This document shows, piece by piece, positions 1-11,600 of a DNA stretch of 64,000 bases. The notes below the pieces were generated by a model, which did not search any database, was not told the origin of the DNA, and was given only the letters and a program-made list of their open reading frames with translations. The stretch is from assembly GCF_021462225.1 (NCBI RefSeq), contig NC_061804.1, positions 42,719,975 to 42,783,974 of the forward strand, written 5' to 3'. Position 1 is the stretch's first letter. Each line of letters begins with the position of its first letter. The translations under genes were made by a program, and so were the position numbers. This DNA is from Girardinichthys multiradiatus (taxonomy: Eukaryota > Chordata > Actinopteri > Cyprinodontiformes > Goodeidae).

Positions 1-23
1 CATTTATTGTGAACTGGCGCTGT

Positions 24-120
24 ATAATTCAATTCAGTTCAATTCAGTTTTATTTGTATAGCGCCAATTCACAACACATGTTGTCTGAAGGCACTTCACA
101 ACATTCAGGTACATACAAAT
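24..120. repeat. Fish dispersed repeat, 'TTTATTTGTATAGCGCC' type
   Basis: AATTCAGTTTTATTTGTATA is followed by GCGCCAATTCACAACACATG. This is a very common teleost interspersed sequence. Related pieces occur at 34636-34705 (opposite orientation), 37665-37730 and 21830-21900. Its class is not clear from the sequence. Confidence 0.6.
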
Positions 121-1079
121 TAACTGAACTGAATTATAAACAGCTGATGCATTGCAGTGACTTTAACAATAGAAATGTACTTTATTTTTTCACGTTAGGA
201 TCCACACAAAGTGTGTGGTTGGCCAACATGCGTAGCATGATGAGAAACATTGGAAGGGACTAAAACTGAGAGAGATCAGGTTACAGAGGAGGTTGAGATG
301 GTTTGGACTTGTGCAGACAAGGGACAGAACATACTGTGTGTTGGACAAAGAAACCTCAATGTTTAGTAAGAATTCAGTATGGAAAAGAACAGGATAAAGT
401 CAAACCTTTCTAATGTATCTGAGTAACTGAGCTGATTGTACTGGTTTTAATTTCATAAAAGAGTGACTGAATATGCAGAAAGGGCGAAAGAAAACAGAAC
501 ATTCTTCTCAAGCTCCTGTGGCTCATTTTTCCCACGGGTGTATAGAAATAATTTCTTACATTCTTGTCTGCATTGTTAAAGGAACCAGCTGCTTTTTGGA
601 TTACGAGCCAAGTTTGGTGGCAGCACAAAGGGCGGGTAGTGCCTGTGGATTCGGTGGGTGGGAATGGGACAATTTAGGCTGCTAAATGGACTCAGCTGAC
701 AAGACTAAGCACAGCAGCAGTGGTGGCCTAAATGGCTCTGCCAGGGGACTAGCTAAGGGACAAAAGAAGATGGAGAGGACAGATTTGGCGGGGGCCAGTT
801 CTGGGTGTTGATGAGCAGGTTATATATGTGTGTGTGGTTGTGGGAACTGAGCAGTGCTTGGACTGGAAGGTCACCCTGCTGGGGTTGTGGAAGGAGTAAT
901 TAAAATGTCCTTTCACAGTGATTAACTTTTATTTACTGTTATCGTTGTTGCAGTTTTATGATTTGAAATATAGTCATTTCCAGAGAGCCAAACCATCTTA
1001 TGCCATTTAGCTACAGTAAAGTGCTTTTTGGGGGAATCGATAAACTAAAATAAATATGGAAGAAAGGTCTTCTGCAGAG

Positions 1080-1935
1080 AGTGTGTGTGTGTGTGGTAGC
1101 TAGTGAGGACATTTTCATGGTCCTCACTAGCTATTTTGCTAGGGGTTAGGTTTAGGACTAAGGTGTGAACTAAGTTAAGGTTTGGCTTAGGGTTAGGTTT
1201 TTACTGGTAATGGTTAGTTTTAGGGGTAGGGTCAGGGTTAGCCCATAGAAAGGGTTGAAAATGAATGGAAGTCAATGCAAGGTCCTCACAACAGATAGTG
1301 ATACAAGACTGTGTATGTGTGTGTTCTTGTACTTGTTGCTGAGTGACAACCATTTTTCGTATTTTTATCGCAAAGTGAGGACATTTTGACAAAGTGAGGA
1401 CATTTTCCTGGTCCTCACTTTTTCAAATTCCGTTCTTGGGACAGGGGTTAGGTTTAGGACTAGGGTATGAATTGAGTTATTGTTAGGTTTAGGTATTAAC
1501 TGGTTAGGGTTAGTGTTAGGGTCAGGGTTAGGCACTAAAAATCAAGGAAAATGAATGGAAGTCAATGGAAGTAATCGAAAAGCCCTCATATAGATAATAA
1601 AACATGAATGTGTGTGTGTGTGTGTGTTCCTGTCTTGGCATAACAGTGAGAACCATTTTCCCGATTTCAACATCAAATTGAGGACCGTTTGTACCAAAGT
1701 GAGGACATTTTGCTGGTCCTCACGACCTATTTCGTTAACGGTTAGGTTTAGGACTAAGGTGTGAACTGAGTTTAGGTTAAGGTTAGGGTTAGGCATGCAC
1801 TGGTAATGATTAGGTTTAGGGTTATTGTCAGGGCTAGGGCATAGAAAGGGTTGAAAATGACTGAAAATCAATGGAAGTCAATGGGAATCAACACATGGTC
1901 CTCATTACATATAGCAAAACAAGAATGTGTGTGTG
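1080..1935. repeat. Three diverged ~300-bp units with telomere-like TTAGGG/TTAGG motifs
   Basis: Three successive units share the same order: a GT run, GTGAGGACATTTT with an inverted GGTCCTCAC, AGGGGTTAGGTTTAGGACTA, several TTAGG/TTAGGG motifs, GAATGGAAGTCAATG, GGTCCTCA and another GT run. GTGAGGACATT appears near 1103, 1376 and 1700, and the GT runs are near 1081, 1611 and 1926. The TTAGGG motifs are embedded in longer units, so this is not a true telomere array. Confidence 0.75.
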
Positions 1936-3896
1936 TGTGGTGCTGATGCAGTCCAGGGGGATTCCAGTCAGCCTGTATGTTGCACTCATATTAAATGCAG
2001 ACTGTGTTTGCTGCCACAGCTGCCATGCAGCATATCTGCGAGAGTGTCTGTATTTGCACTGGGAGGGCTGGGGTGGGTAGGCGGTTGGTGCTTAATGGCA
2101 GCGTGGACATCTGTCTCCAACTGTGAGACCCCCACCTCCCTTCCACAAGCTGCACACACTTCCACCGAGCCTCCCATCACCACCAAGAACACACACACAC
2201 ACCGCACTCGCCAATATCCTGTGTGGGCTGTTTTGTTGGGGTGTAAGAGCTGATAGGGATCAAAGGGGGTCCTCCCTGGATAATGAGAGTGGCTGATGGA
2301 AGGTGGCTTCTGATGAGGGCCCCTGTTGGGCCTGGGCAGATATTGCTGTAGGGAGCCGCCTACACCTTTAAAGAGAACTCAGAAGATGGGACAGTTTGTG
2401 TCTCCACAGGCTTGAAGAATGGCTAAGATGTTTGGATTTGGGCAATAGAGCAAAAACATCAGTGTTCTTCTGAGTGTGCGTTCACACCAAAGCAGATTGC
2501 TTCATGTCAGGACAAGATGTCTGATGACAGATGCTCAGCGCCTGAACCGCTTTACTCCATTCCCCTTCCTTTCACATCTCTGAGCTCTGCAAGCCCAGGG
2601 ACTATCATTCCCTTTCTGCAGTCAGTCTTTACTCTTGGGAGAATTCACATACAACCATACGTGCATTTGTTAATTTTATTTATGATTTACACACTGAACA
2701 AGATACCTTTGGAGAGTTTCACTTAGTAGGATCTTTACAAATGTCACCACTAGTTCTTACTGAACTTACAGCCAGTCCGGAGCTAAAATCCTAAACTTCT
2801 TTCCATCAGTGAATGCTCCTTACCTAAGTGCATGACCAACATTCATCAGTGTCATTTTATGTTAACAGTTTTTTATTTTATGCAGAAAGTATTTTGTTGC
2901 TTTTCATAGTTTTAAAATATAAATCAGAATGCTCTGAAATTAGAATCAGCAGCTCAGAGCTTTATGACAATCTCTACTACCCCTTCTTATCTTATACCTT
3001 GTGGCTGTGTACCTTGAGCCTGAGCTTCGATTAAAGAACACAGTTCAGCCCCAGTGGTGCAGATTACTTGGGCTTTGTTGAAGGGGTTTAAAGAAAAGGT
3101 CAAAGTGCACTCACTTAATATGGGCCCCAAAGGGCCTCATGGGTAATTGTGAGTATCTAATAAACTTTTCGAGTCTCTCTTCCTTCTCAGATCTGGTGAA
3201 CGCTGGAGGCAGAATGGAAATGATCAGACTCCCCTGGAGCCACGATTTCAGAATGTTCTGTGACAGGTCATGACAGCAGTCCTTTAACCCCACCACATGC
3301 TAATTTAAACCCGGGGTTCCCTCAGCTGTCCCATTTCCACTCTCACACTGCGTGGCGGGACACAGTCCTGGACAATTTAGTTTGATTCTGTTTAATCTGC
3401 TGTGACTGAGCGAAATGTCAGTAGGGTCAGGGGTGTGGTCCTGCATATCATTCCAAAATTGAGGGGGCCAGTGGGATTCAGTGTGCCCCAAATGCTTTTT
3501 GCAAAGTAATTGGCCATCACTGTATGGTTCTGACTTAAGCTGCAAACAACCATTTTATCCCTCTTAGACACACAGATACAAAAAGCACAATGACATAATG
3601 GTTCAGGGGCCAACAATGACTTCTAGTTTTAATGGGCCAACACTAGTAGTCTGTTTACCAATTGGAGCAAGATATTTTTTTCCTCTTATTTATTAGTATG
3701 TCCTTTCATGACCTTAATCCCAAACAGAACATGTTTTATCCCATTACACACTTACACATAAAAAAAAGCTGAGTGGAAGAGGACTGAGTCTTCCTGGTGT
3801 ACATCAGACACTGTGATACAATAAATTTACCTGACAAACCTACTGGGTTAGATAGAAACATGTCCTCAGAAGCCTTAATGTAGACTCTTTGGAGGG

Positions 3897-4134
3897 GATG
3901 GATGGATGGATGGAAGCATGGATGGAAGCATGGATGGATGGATGGAAGCATGGATGGATGGATGGAAGCATGGATGGAAGCATAGATGGATGGAAGCATG
4001 GATGGATGGATGGATGGAAGCATGGATGGATGGATGGAAGCATGGATGGAAGCATAGATGGATGGAAGCATGGATGGATGGATGGATGGAGATGGATGGA
4101 TGGATGGAAGCATGGATGGATGGATGGATGGATA
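3897..4134. repeat. GGAT/GGAAGCAT minisatellite with 72-bp higher-order period
   Basis: Runs of ATGG are broken by GGAAGCATGG. CATAGATGG recurs at 3981 and 4053, giving a 72-bp higher-order repeat. Long open frames here (HPSM-type peptides on one strand, WMDG-type on the other) are only translations of the repeat. Confidence 0.9.
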
Positions 4135-4907
4135 CTTTGACATTCACTTCAGTGTACTTGCTATGAACCAAACCTAAACAATAATGATGTGATCTCTACA
4201 TCATGTAGGTCCTTGCATTGTCCATGTCTTTCCGAGGCTGGATGCATCTGGAGATGTGCCTCTCAGAATTTGTGGCTGATTTCTGCTCCTCAGCTCTGAA
4301 ACGCCACTACCGATAGAATCCAAATATTTTTTCCAGCTCCCTAATATGAGTGGTCATTTTCATTTATATTAGCACAACTTTCTAAGGAAACGGTCACTGT
4401 AAAACAAGACTGTACTGTTTTAAGACAAAGATAAAATAATTGTGAAGTTTACATTTTAAATAGTTTTTAGCATCTTAGAATAACTATTAGCATGGTTAGC
4501 ATTACTTTGACTGGTATCTCTTCGTTTGTATTCCCTATTGAATTTACAAAAAACCACCAACCATCCAAAATCCAAAATAACACAGAACAACTTGGCAATA
4601 TTCTGTTGAGCCTTCCTGTTATCTGCGAAAAAGTCTTAATCTCTATCACTCTCTCATACCAGCATCCACACTAGAGAGAGTGTTGTTACCACACCCTGTC
4701 AGCATTTATGTGTATAAATGTGTGTTCACTGATAGGCAAAGATCTGATATTTGATTTTCTGACGGACTCAACATCTGGGGGGGCTGAAAATGAGCCAGTT
4801 CTGGCTACCAGCTGATTTCTCTGTGTATCTTCCATTTAAGGCAAATCTTTGAGCTTTGCTCATACTTACTCTTCACCCCGGAAATGTGCTGTCTTTTTAT
4901 TCACATA

Positions 4908-6511
4908 CAGTGCCTTGCGAAAGTATAAGGCCCCCTCGAAATTTTCAACCTCTTGCCACATTTCAGGCTTCAAACATAAAGATATAAAATTCAAATTTTT
5001 TGTGAAGAATCAACAACAAGTGGGACACAATTGTGAAGTGGAATGAAATTTATTGGATGTGTCAAACTTTTTTAACAAATAAAAAACTGAAAAGTGGGGG
5101 GTACAATATTATTCGGCCCCCTTGCATTAATACTTTGTAGCGCCACTCTTTGCTGCAATTACAGCTGCAAGTCACTTGGGGTATGTCTCTATCAGTTTTG
5201 CACATCGAGAGACTGAAATTCTTGCCCATTCTTCCTTGCAAACAGCTGGAGCTCAGTGAGGTTGGATGGAGAGCGTTCATGAACAGCAGTCTTCAGCTCT
5301 TTCCAAAGATTCTTGATTGGATTCAGGTCTGGACTTTGACTTGGCCATTCCAACACCTGGATACGTTTATTTGTGAACCATTCCATTGTAGATTTGGCTT
5401 TATGTTTTGGATCATTGTCTTGTTGGAAGATAAATCTCCGTCCCAGTCTCAGGTCTCTTGCAGACTCCAACATGTTTTCTTCCAGAATGGTCCTGTATTT
5501 GGCCCCATCCATCTTCCCTGTCCCTGCGGACGAAAAGCAGGCCCAAACCATGATGCTGCCACCACCATGTTTGACAGTGGGGATGGTGTGTTCAGGGTGA
5601 TGAGCTGTGTTGCTTTTACACCAAACATATCGTTTTGCATTGTGGCCAAACAGTTTGATTTTGGTTTCATCTGACCAGAGCACCTTCTTCCACATATTTG
5701 GTGTGTTTCCCAGGTGGCTTGTGGCAAACTTTAAATGAGACTTTTTATGGATATCTTTGAGAAATGGCTTTCTTCTTGCCACTCTTCCATAAAGGCCAGA
5801 TTTGTGCAGTGTACAACTGATTGTTGCCCTATGGACAGACTCTCCCACCTCAGCTGTAGATCTCTGCAGTTCATCCAGAGTGATCATGGGCCTCTTGGCT
5901 GCATCTCTGATCAGTCTTCTCCTTGTTCGAGATGAGAGTTTAGAGGGACGGCCGGGTCTTGGTAGATTTGCAGTGGTCTGATACTCCTTCCATTTCAATA
6001 TGATTGCTTGCACAGTGCTCCTTGGGATGTTTAAAGCTTGGGAAATCTTTTTGTATCCAAATCCGGCTTTAAACTTCTCCACAACAGTATCTCCTGCCTG
6101 GTGTGTTCCTTGGTCTTCATGATGCTCTCTGTGCTTTGAACAGAACCCTGAGACTATCACAGAGCAGGTGCATTTATACGGAGACTTGATTACACATAGG
6201 TGGATTCTATTTATCATCATCGGTCATTTGGGACAACATTGGATCCTTCAGAGATCCTCACTGAACTTCTGGAGTGAGTTTGCTGCACTGAAAGTAAAGG
6301 GGCCGAATAATATTGCACGCCCCACTTTTCAGTTTTTTATTTGTTAAAAAAGTTTCACACATCCAATAAATTTCATTCCACTTCACAATTGTGTCCCACT
6401 TGTTGTTGATTCTTCACAAAAAATTTGAATTTTATATCTTTATGTCTGAAGCCTGAAATGTGGCAAGAGGTTGAAAAGTTCAAGAGGGCCGAATATTTTT
6501 GCAAGGCACTG
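4908..6511 (-). mobile_element. Complete Tc1-like element with long terminal inverted repeats
   Basis: The ends are CAGTGCCTTGCGAAAGTA and the complement TTTTTGCAAGGCACTG, flanked by TA at 4906-4907 and 6512-6513, the standard Tc1/mariner target. Inverted repeats of about 200 bp can be followed inward on both sides (for example the run of A/T around AACTGAAAAGTGGGG). It lies in the robo3 upstream intron, with its transposase gene opposite to robo3. Confidence 0.92.
5192..6220 (-). pseudogene. Tc1-like transposase, catalytically broken
   Basis: Cut-and-paste transposase of the DD34E type. It contains an N-terminal helix-turn-helix region (KISQALNIPRSTVQ), GRPSKLS, WSDETKIKLFG with the first Asp, KHGGGSIMVWACFSS and FQQDNDPKH with the second Asp. 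Where the family has NPIENLW this copy reads NPIKNLW, so the catalytic Glu is Lys (an AAG codon). The usual start (complement of 6118-6120, MKTKE) is out of frame with the body, and the C terminus departs from the family after LFARK. It is therefore dead; the 342-codon frame is a remnant. Confidence 0.9.
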
Positions 6512-6685
6512 TAGTTTTGTTGTTTTAATGCTGATGCTGATCTGAAATAGAATTATTACCTAAAGTAAGTATTTTTCTCAATGAGAAATGCATGGAGTTG
6601 GTTGAGCTTTTGGAGATTGTCATCAACAGTTGGACTCTGTTGTTCTTACTGCAAATATTTGTTCAGGGAATTTTAGCTGCTACAT

Positions 6686-6723
6686 GTTTAGACTCAGGCA
6701 TTCATACAAGCCTGAGTCTAAAC
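6686..6723. repeat. Perfect 14-bp stem hairpin, 10-nt loop
   Basis: GTTTAGACTCAGGC at 6686-6699 is the exact complement of GCCTGAGTCTAAAC at 6710-6723. No poly-T or gene context gives it an obvious role. Confidence 0.9.
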
Positions 6724-8057
6724 ACTCAGGCATGTATGAATACAGCTCAGTCACAGACAGATAGGACAACTAGACCTTAAGCATTGGGCAGGCGTTGTTC
6801 TGATCTGCCATGGCATTAAATGTGCAAAGACAGTTGAAACGATCATGTCATTAAGCCTAAAAGATAGGAAACTGATAACAATACAACATGAGCAGATACT
6901 TTCTAAAATTCTTCTTTTGCAAAGAATGTCATCAAGTTTTACAGGCAAAACAGATTTTTTTATGTAACAGGAATGAAATGCTTTAATTGCATTTCCTTTA
7001 TCTGTCAGACTTGTATGTAATGCATTAAAACGTACTTTCACAGAGATCTGATGCACTTGACAGCTTGTTTAGCTGGAAGGTGTAAGAATGCGAGGAGCTG
7101 TCAGTAGAAATAAGGCTGCTAATTTTTGATGTAACTCACAACTTTTAGCATAAACACTCCAGTAATATTTACAGCACTCTCAAGATTCATTCCCAACATT
7201 GTCTGATCTTGAATTGCAGATATGACTTACTAATGTCATCAGTCAGGCTTTCATAGTGTGGAAATTAGGGATGCATTGAAATCTTGTGTAACAAGGTCTT
7301 GTTATATTAAAATGCCTCAAAATGGGTCACCAAAGATGTCTGTCACACGAAGCGCTATCTAGATGTACTGTTAGCATGTGGCTTTGTTTGGTGAAGTAAG
7401 TTTACTTTCATTATTCTGTTTTTTCTATTATCTAACCTTGCGGCTATTGAAGATCAGCACTTTAAGCCTGACACCTGGATCTTTGTTTGGGACTCTTATT
7501 TTGAAGTAAGAAATTAAGTAGTAGTCCTGTTGTATTGAACGTTCGAAGATTTCACGTTCGGCTAGCTGACAACACCGAGTTCCAAAACCATCGAAGACGT
7601 CCGACTGCTTTTAAACTGTATTGGTTTGTGATTGGTATTCTTTATTTTCCCAAAATTTGCACTCATAATAGGCATGCACAATTATTACATTTTCAGTCCT
7701 TACATCTGTTCAGTTAGTGTGTAACCTAAATAACATTTTCATTCAACAGTATATCAGAATGATTTGTGTTGAACTGGTCATATTATTTATGTGGATCTTT
7801 GTGTAAGCAGATCCTAATTAATAAAGTGAGACACAAAAATTAATATGTAATGAGAAAGTCTGATCCCCTCATACCTCACAATGCTCACTACAGAGGCATG
7901 AAAAAAATGAGACACTGTGACCTAAAATAAAATTCTCATTTCATGAATATAAAGCCAGGAAGAACACAAGACTAAATTGTGTATTCCAACAAAATTACCG
8001 TGGCTGATGAAATTCATTTACTCAATTTGCTTGTTTAGACGTTGTCTTGGTTATGGA

Positions 8058-8089
<32 letters not shown>

Positions 8090-8096
8090 GGGGGGT
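8058..8096. repeat. GT microsatellite ending in GCGCGC and a G run
   Basis: About 13 GT units are followed by GCGCGCGGGGGGG. Alternating purine-pyrimidine DNA of this kind can adopt Z form. It lies about 390 bp before the Ig2 exon. Confidence 0.9.
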
Positions 8097-8482
8097 CAGA
8101 CTGAATAATTCAGGGCTTTGTGTGCCTATTTCTACTGGAGCCTTCATTATTGATGTGCTGGGATACCACACACTCATGATATGAACTCAATGAAGACCTC
8201 AGGGATACATGTGCACCATGTTTCAATTCAGTCCTGTCAAGTACAGTCTGAGAAGCAATGTCTCATCATGCTTTGTGCTTTCAGCTTCTTGACAGTAACT
8301 CTTGTGACAATGTAACAGACGTTTGTATGTATTGTTAGAAAAACAAGCGTGATCAGCAGATGTATGCAGAATTTTAGTAAGGCCCCATGGATGTGACACC
8401 AGACAAAGGCCTGGTGCGACATCAGTGTCATCAAAATAGAAGCTTATTCTAACTATGTTTCTGAACCTTGTTTTTTCCCCAG

Positions 8483-8640
8483 TTCTGAGAGATGACTTCC
8501 GTCAGACACCGAGTGATGTAGTGGTTGCAGCAGGTGAGCCAGCTGTAATGGAGTGTATTCCCCCCAGAGGCCATCCTGAACCAACCATCTCCTGGAAAAG
8601 AAACAACATCCGAGTCAATGATCGAGATGAAAGGATTACT
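8483..8640 (+). CDS. robo3: robo3 exon: Ig2, first half
   Basis: Reads [19 protein letters not shown], then MEC (first Ig cysteine) and [11 protein letters not shown] (core tryptophan). The acceptor TTTTTTCCCCAG ends at 8482 and the donor GTAAGC starts at 8641. The first two bases complete a codon begun in an exon upstream of the window; the exon ends on a codon boundary. LRDDFRQ opens Ig2 in vertebrate Robo proteins, so Ig1 is missing from the window. Confidence 0.95.
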
Positions 8641-11600
8641 GTAAGCAGACTTATTCTTCCATATAGATAGAAGGCAGAACGCCATCTTGTTTGGAGAAAA
8701 AGTTCCAGATAATGGATTGTGTGATTTAAGACAGCAACATTTTTGTATCTCCTGTGTTATCTCCATATGATCTCTGGGACACACACACACTGCAATGACT
8801 ATGATGGTTGTTCAGTTAACATTTTCAATCCATCTGCTTCAGACCAAGGTGCTGATAAATGCACATCTGCAACCATAGAGTGGTGCACAGATCTTCTTCT
8901 TTACACAACAAAACCAACAAAACTAAAGACTCCTGCGATCATTTTATTTTAAAATGAGACATAATTACAGTATAGAGTTATCTAGAAAGATGAACCAATC
9001 TTATACTGTTTATCAGGAACTAATGAAAGATCATCTGGTCTTGCCCAGGTCAAATAATTAGGTAAAATACAAACTCAGATGAACAACATTTGTTACAATA
9101 TAATTATTTTATGTAAGCTAGCTGTGTTAAACTAAGACCAGCTCAGCATTCAACAGCTAGAGGAATTTTGGCCTCTCTCCTTTACATTGCTTTTACTCAT
9201 TGAGATTTGCAGGCACAACTTTCTCATCATATTGTTTTCAAACAGATGAATTTGCAGACTTTGACTGAGTGAAATAAACACTTTAAGATGTTTTACTGTG
9301 AACCATTCTGCTGTAAATTTGCAACTGTGCTCAGATTCATTCTCGTTGTTGAACACACTTTTAACTGGAAAACATTTTATTATAAAGAGGGGTTTATAAT
9401 TGACCTCATGAGATCAATGTGCCCAGGTGACTGCAAAACCGTGTTTGACAGGTTTTATCTGCTTTCTGACTTAGAGTTTGTTAAATCAGTGATGTCACAT
9501 AGTCTTATCTTATCTTCAAATCTCGGTGAGGACCATATGTTTTGTTTGAATATGTGTTAATAAATAAAACCTTTGCAGGGTGTGAATATTCATCCGTAGA
9601 ATCAAACACTGGAGGTCTCGGGGTCAGTATTGAAACCATGTGAAATTGGCCATCAGACGTTGAATATTGTGCATACACACTATCCACTAAAAACTGAGCA
9701 GCGGAACCCATTTCCATGGCGATTGGTTTAGAGTTAGAACCATTGTGAAATAATGCTTAACAGGGGAGCCATCTGTCACAGCACACACTGGAAATGACTG
9801 AGTGGCTTTGCTCTTGACTAACATGTCTTAATATCCTGTTTCCACTCTTTCTCCATTTGTCTTCTCTTCATCCCCTCCTTAATCCTCTTCTTACCTTCTC
9901 GTGTATTTCTTTCTGTTCTTCTCTATCTCCCCCTCCTCCTCCTCTTCCATCGTTTTCAGATCCGAGGAGGAAAGCTGATGATTTCAAACACCAGAAAGAG
10001 TGATGCTGGCATGTATGTATGCGTGGGAACAAACATGGTTGGTGAGAAAGACAGTGATCCAGCTGAACTAGTTGTATTTGGTGAGTTATTTTTAAACCTG
10101 ATCATATCATAGTATACTGAATTCAGTTCATTTTTAGCATTTGTTTGTTAAAAATATTATTTTGCATTTTCTTCATCTTTGAATTTATCGCATATCCTTC
10201 CTCTCCTTGCCAGCTGTTGGGGCAGAACATCAATCTTTCCTTCCCAGTTGCCCTTTTGACCTCTCTTCTTTTTCTCTTGTCTGACTTTCTGCTCAGTGGG
10301 ACTGCAGCATTCATACAACAGTGTCTATTAATCATGTAGAAAACACGACCAACCATTGCTGTTCTTATACATTTCACTGCTTCAGTAACCCTTGAGTGTT
10401 TTTTCAGCCTGTCACAATTTTAAAAGCAATCATGATCTTTATTGGAGTTTACAAGACATCCTTGTCTCAATAGGTTTATTCCTTAGTGATCATGCAATCT
10501 GGAGTTAGATGTATAGTTGAGAGTTTCCTTTAAGCTTAGAGAATGAAATATTGATGAAATCGAAATAATAATGATATGTCTTTCATTCCTAGTCAAGGTG
10601 GTTTTATATTACAGAAATCCATCCAAGTCACGACATATGTAATAGAGACCATAGATGTAAAGTCATTGCGTATGTCTGCAGCTGCCTAAATTATACCAGT
10701 TTGTGATCATTATTACATCAGTGTTTGCAATATTGCAATGGTTGCCCTACAGAGAGCTACAGAGATGCAGTGTTTGTTAGACTATTATATTTCAGATGAC
10801 TTAGATTAATATTCTGCATGCAAATAATACTGTATACCTGACCAGCTGGATGGACTCTCAAAGCCCTTATTATTCTGTGATTAAAACCTGAACAGGTTGT
10901 AAGTTGACTTTCTAAACATTCTGACTGAACTGTGCTCACACAGCTTAGGTTATTATGGGCTGTGTAGTGGATTGTGATAAATAATTTTATCTGTGTACAA
11001 AATGTCAGCAGGGAACTGTTTGTTGGACCGGCGTGGTTCCCACCACATTGTCCACTTTAGTTCTTCCTACCTGAAATTCACTGATATATCCAACCAGGAT
11101 ATAGTCCAAGCAGGGTTTTAAATGCCTTCTGGCAAGAAACATAGTCTGTATAAATATTCGGAAACTTATTTTTTTCAGATGTTGAACTTTGTAGTCCAGA
11201 TCTTCTTTTATAGACAGCTAGAATCTCTTTAGAGACCATCCATCCATTATCTTTACCTGTTTAATCCTTGGAGCAGGGTCAGAGGGGAGCTGTTGCCTAT
11301 CCTTAGCAGTCAGTGGGCAAAAAGGCAGGAACCTGGACAGCTCCTCTGCCTATCACAGTCTGCTGAGCCCAGCAACCTTTTTATTTATGATGAAATTCAC
11401 CAGTTATTCTCTGGAGCTAATTGCTAATCATAAGAATCATGTTAGATGTTTTGCCACCTAGGGAAGCAAATATGAGCGGCCTAGCATAGAACAGTGTCAA
11501 ATCTGCATGATATCTGTTCTGCTCAGTAAAGACTAAGAATGTTAAACAAAAGGTTCTTCAGATTCTGTCATCTGAATGGCCCAGTAATAATTCATACTAA

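Larger units (their letters stand above)
1..8482 (+). other. Upstream robo3 intron (no exon recognised)
   Basis: No exon matching Ig1 or a signal peptide is visible here, so this is probably the end of the long intron after Ig1. It holds a fish dispersed repeat at 24-120, TTAGGG-like repeat units (1080-1935), a GGAT minisatellite (3897-4134), a full Tc1 element (4908-6511), a short hairpin (6686-6723) and a GT tract (8058-8096). I see nothing clear in 130-1080, 1940-3890, 4140-4900 and 6730-8050. Confidence 0.6.

Noticed and set aside
3736..4171. Long open frames with HPSM/WMDG repeats on both strands
   Set aside because: They are translations of the GGAT minisatellite; open on many frames at once because the repeat lacks stops.
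5150..5674. 174-codon plus-strand open frame
   Set aside because: Antisense shadow of the Tc1 transposase at 5192-6220.
1..8482. Search for the Ig1 exon or signal peptide of robo3
   Set aside because: No stretch resembling Ig1 of Robo was found in any frame; it is most likely upstream of the window.
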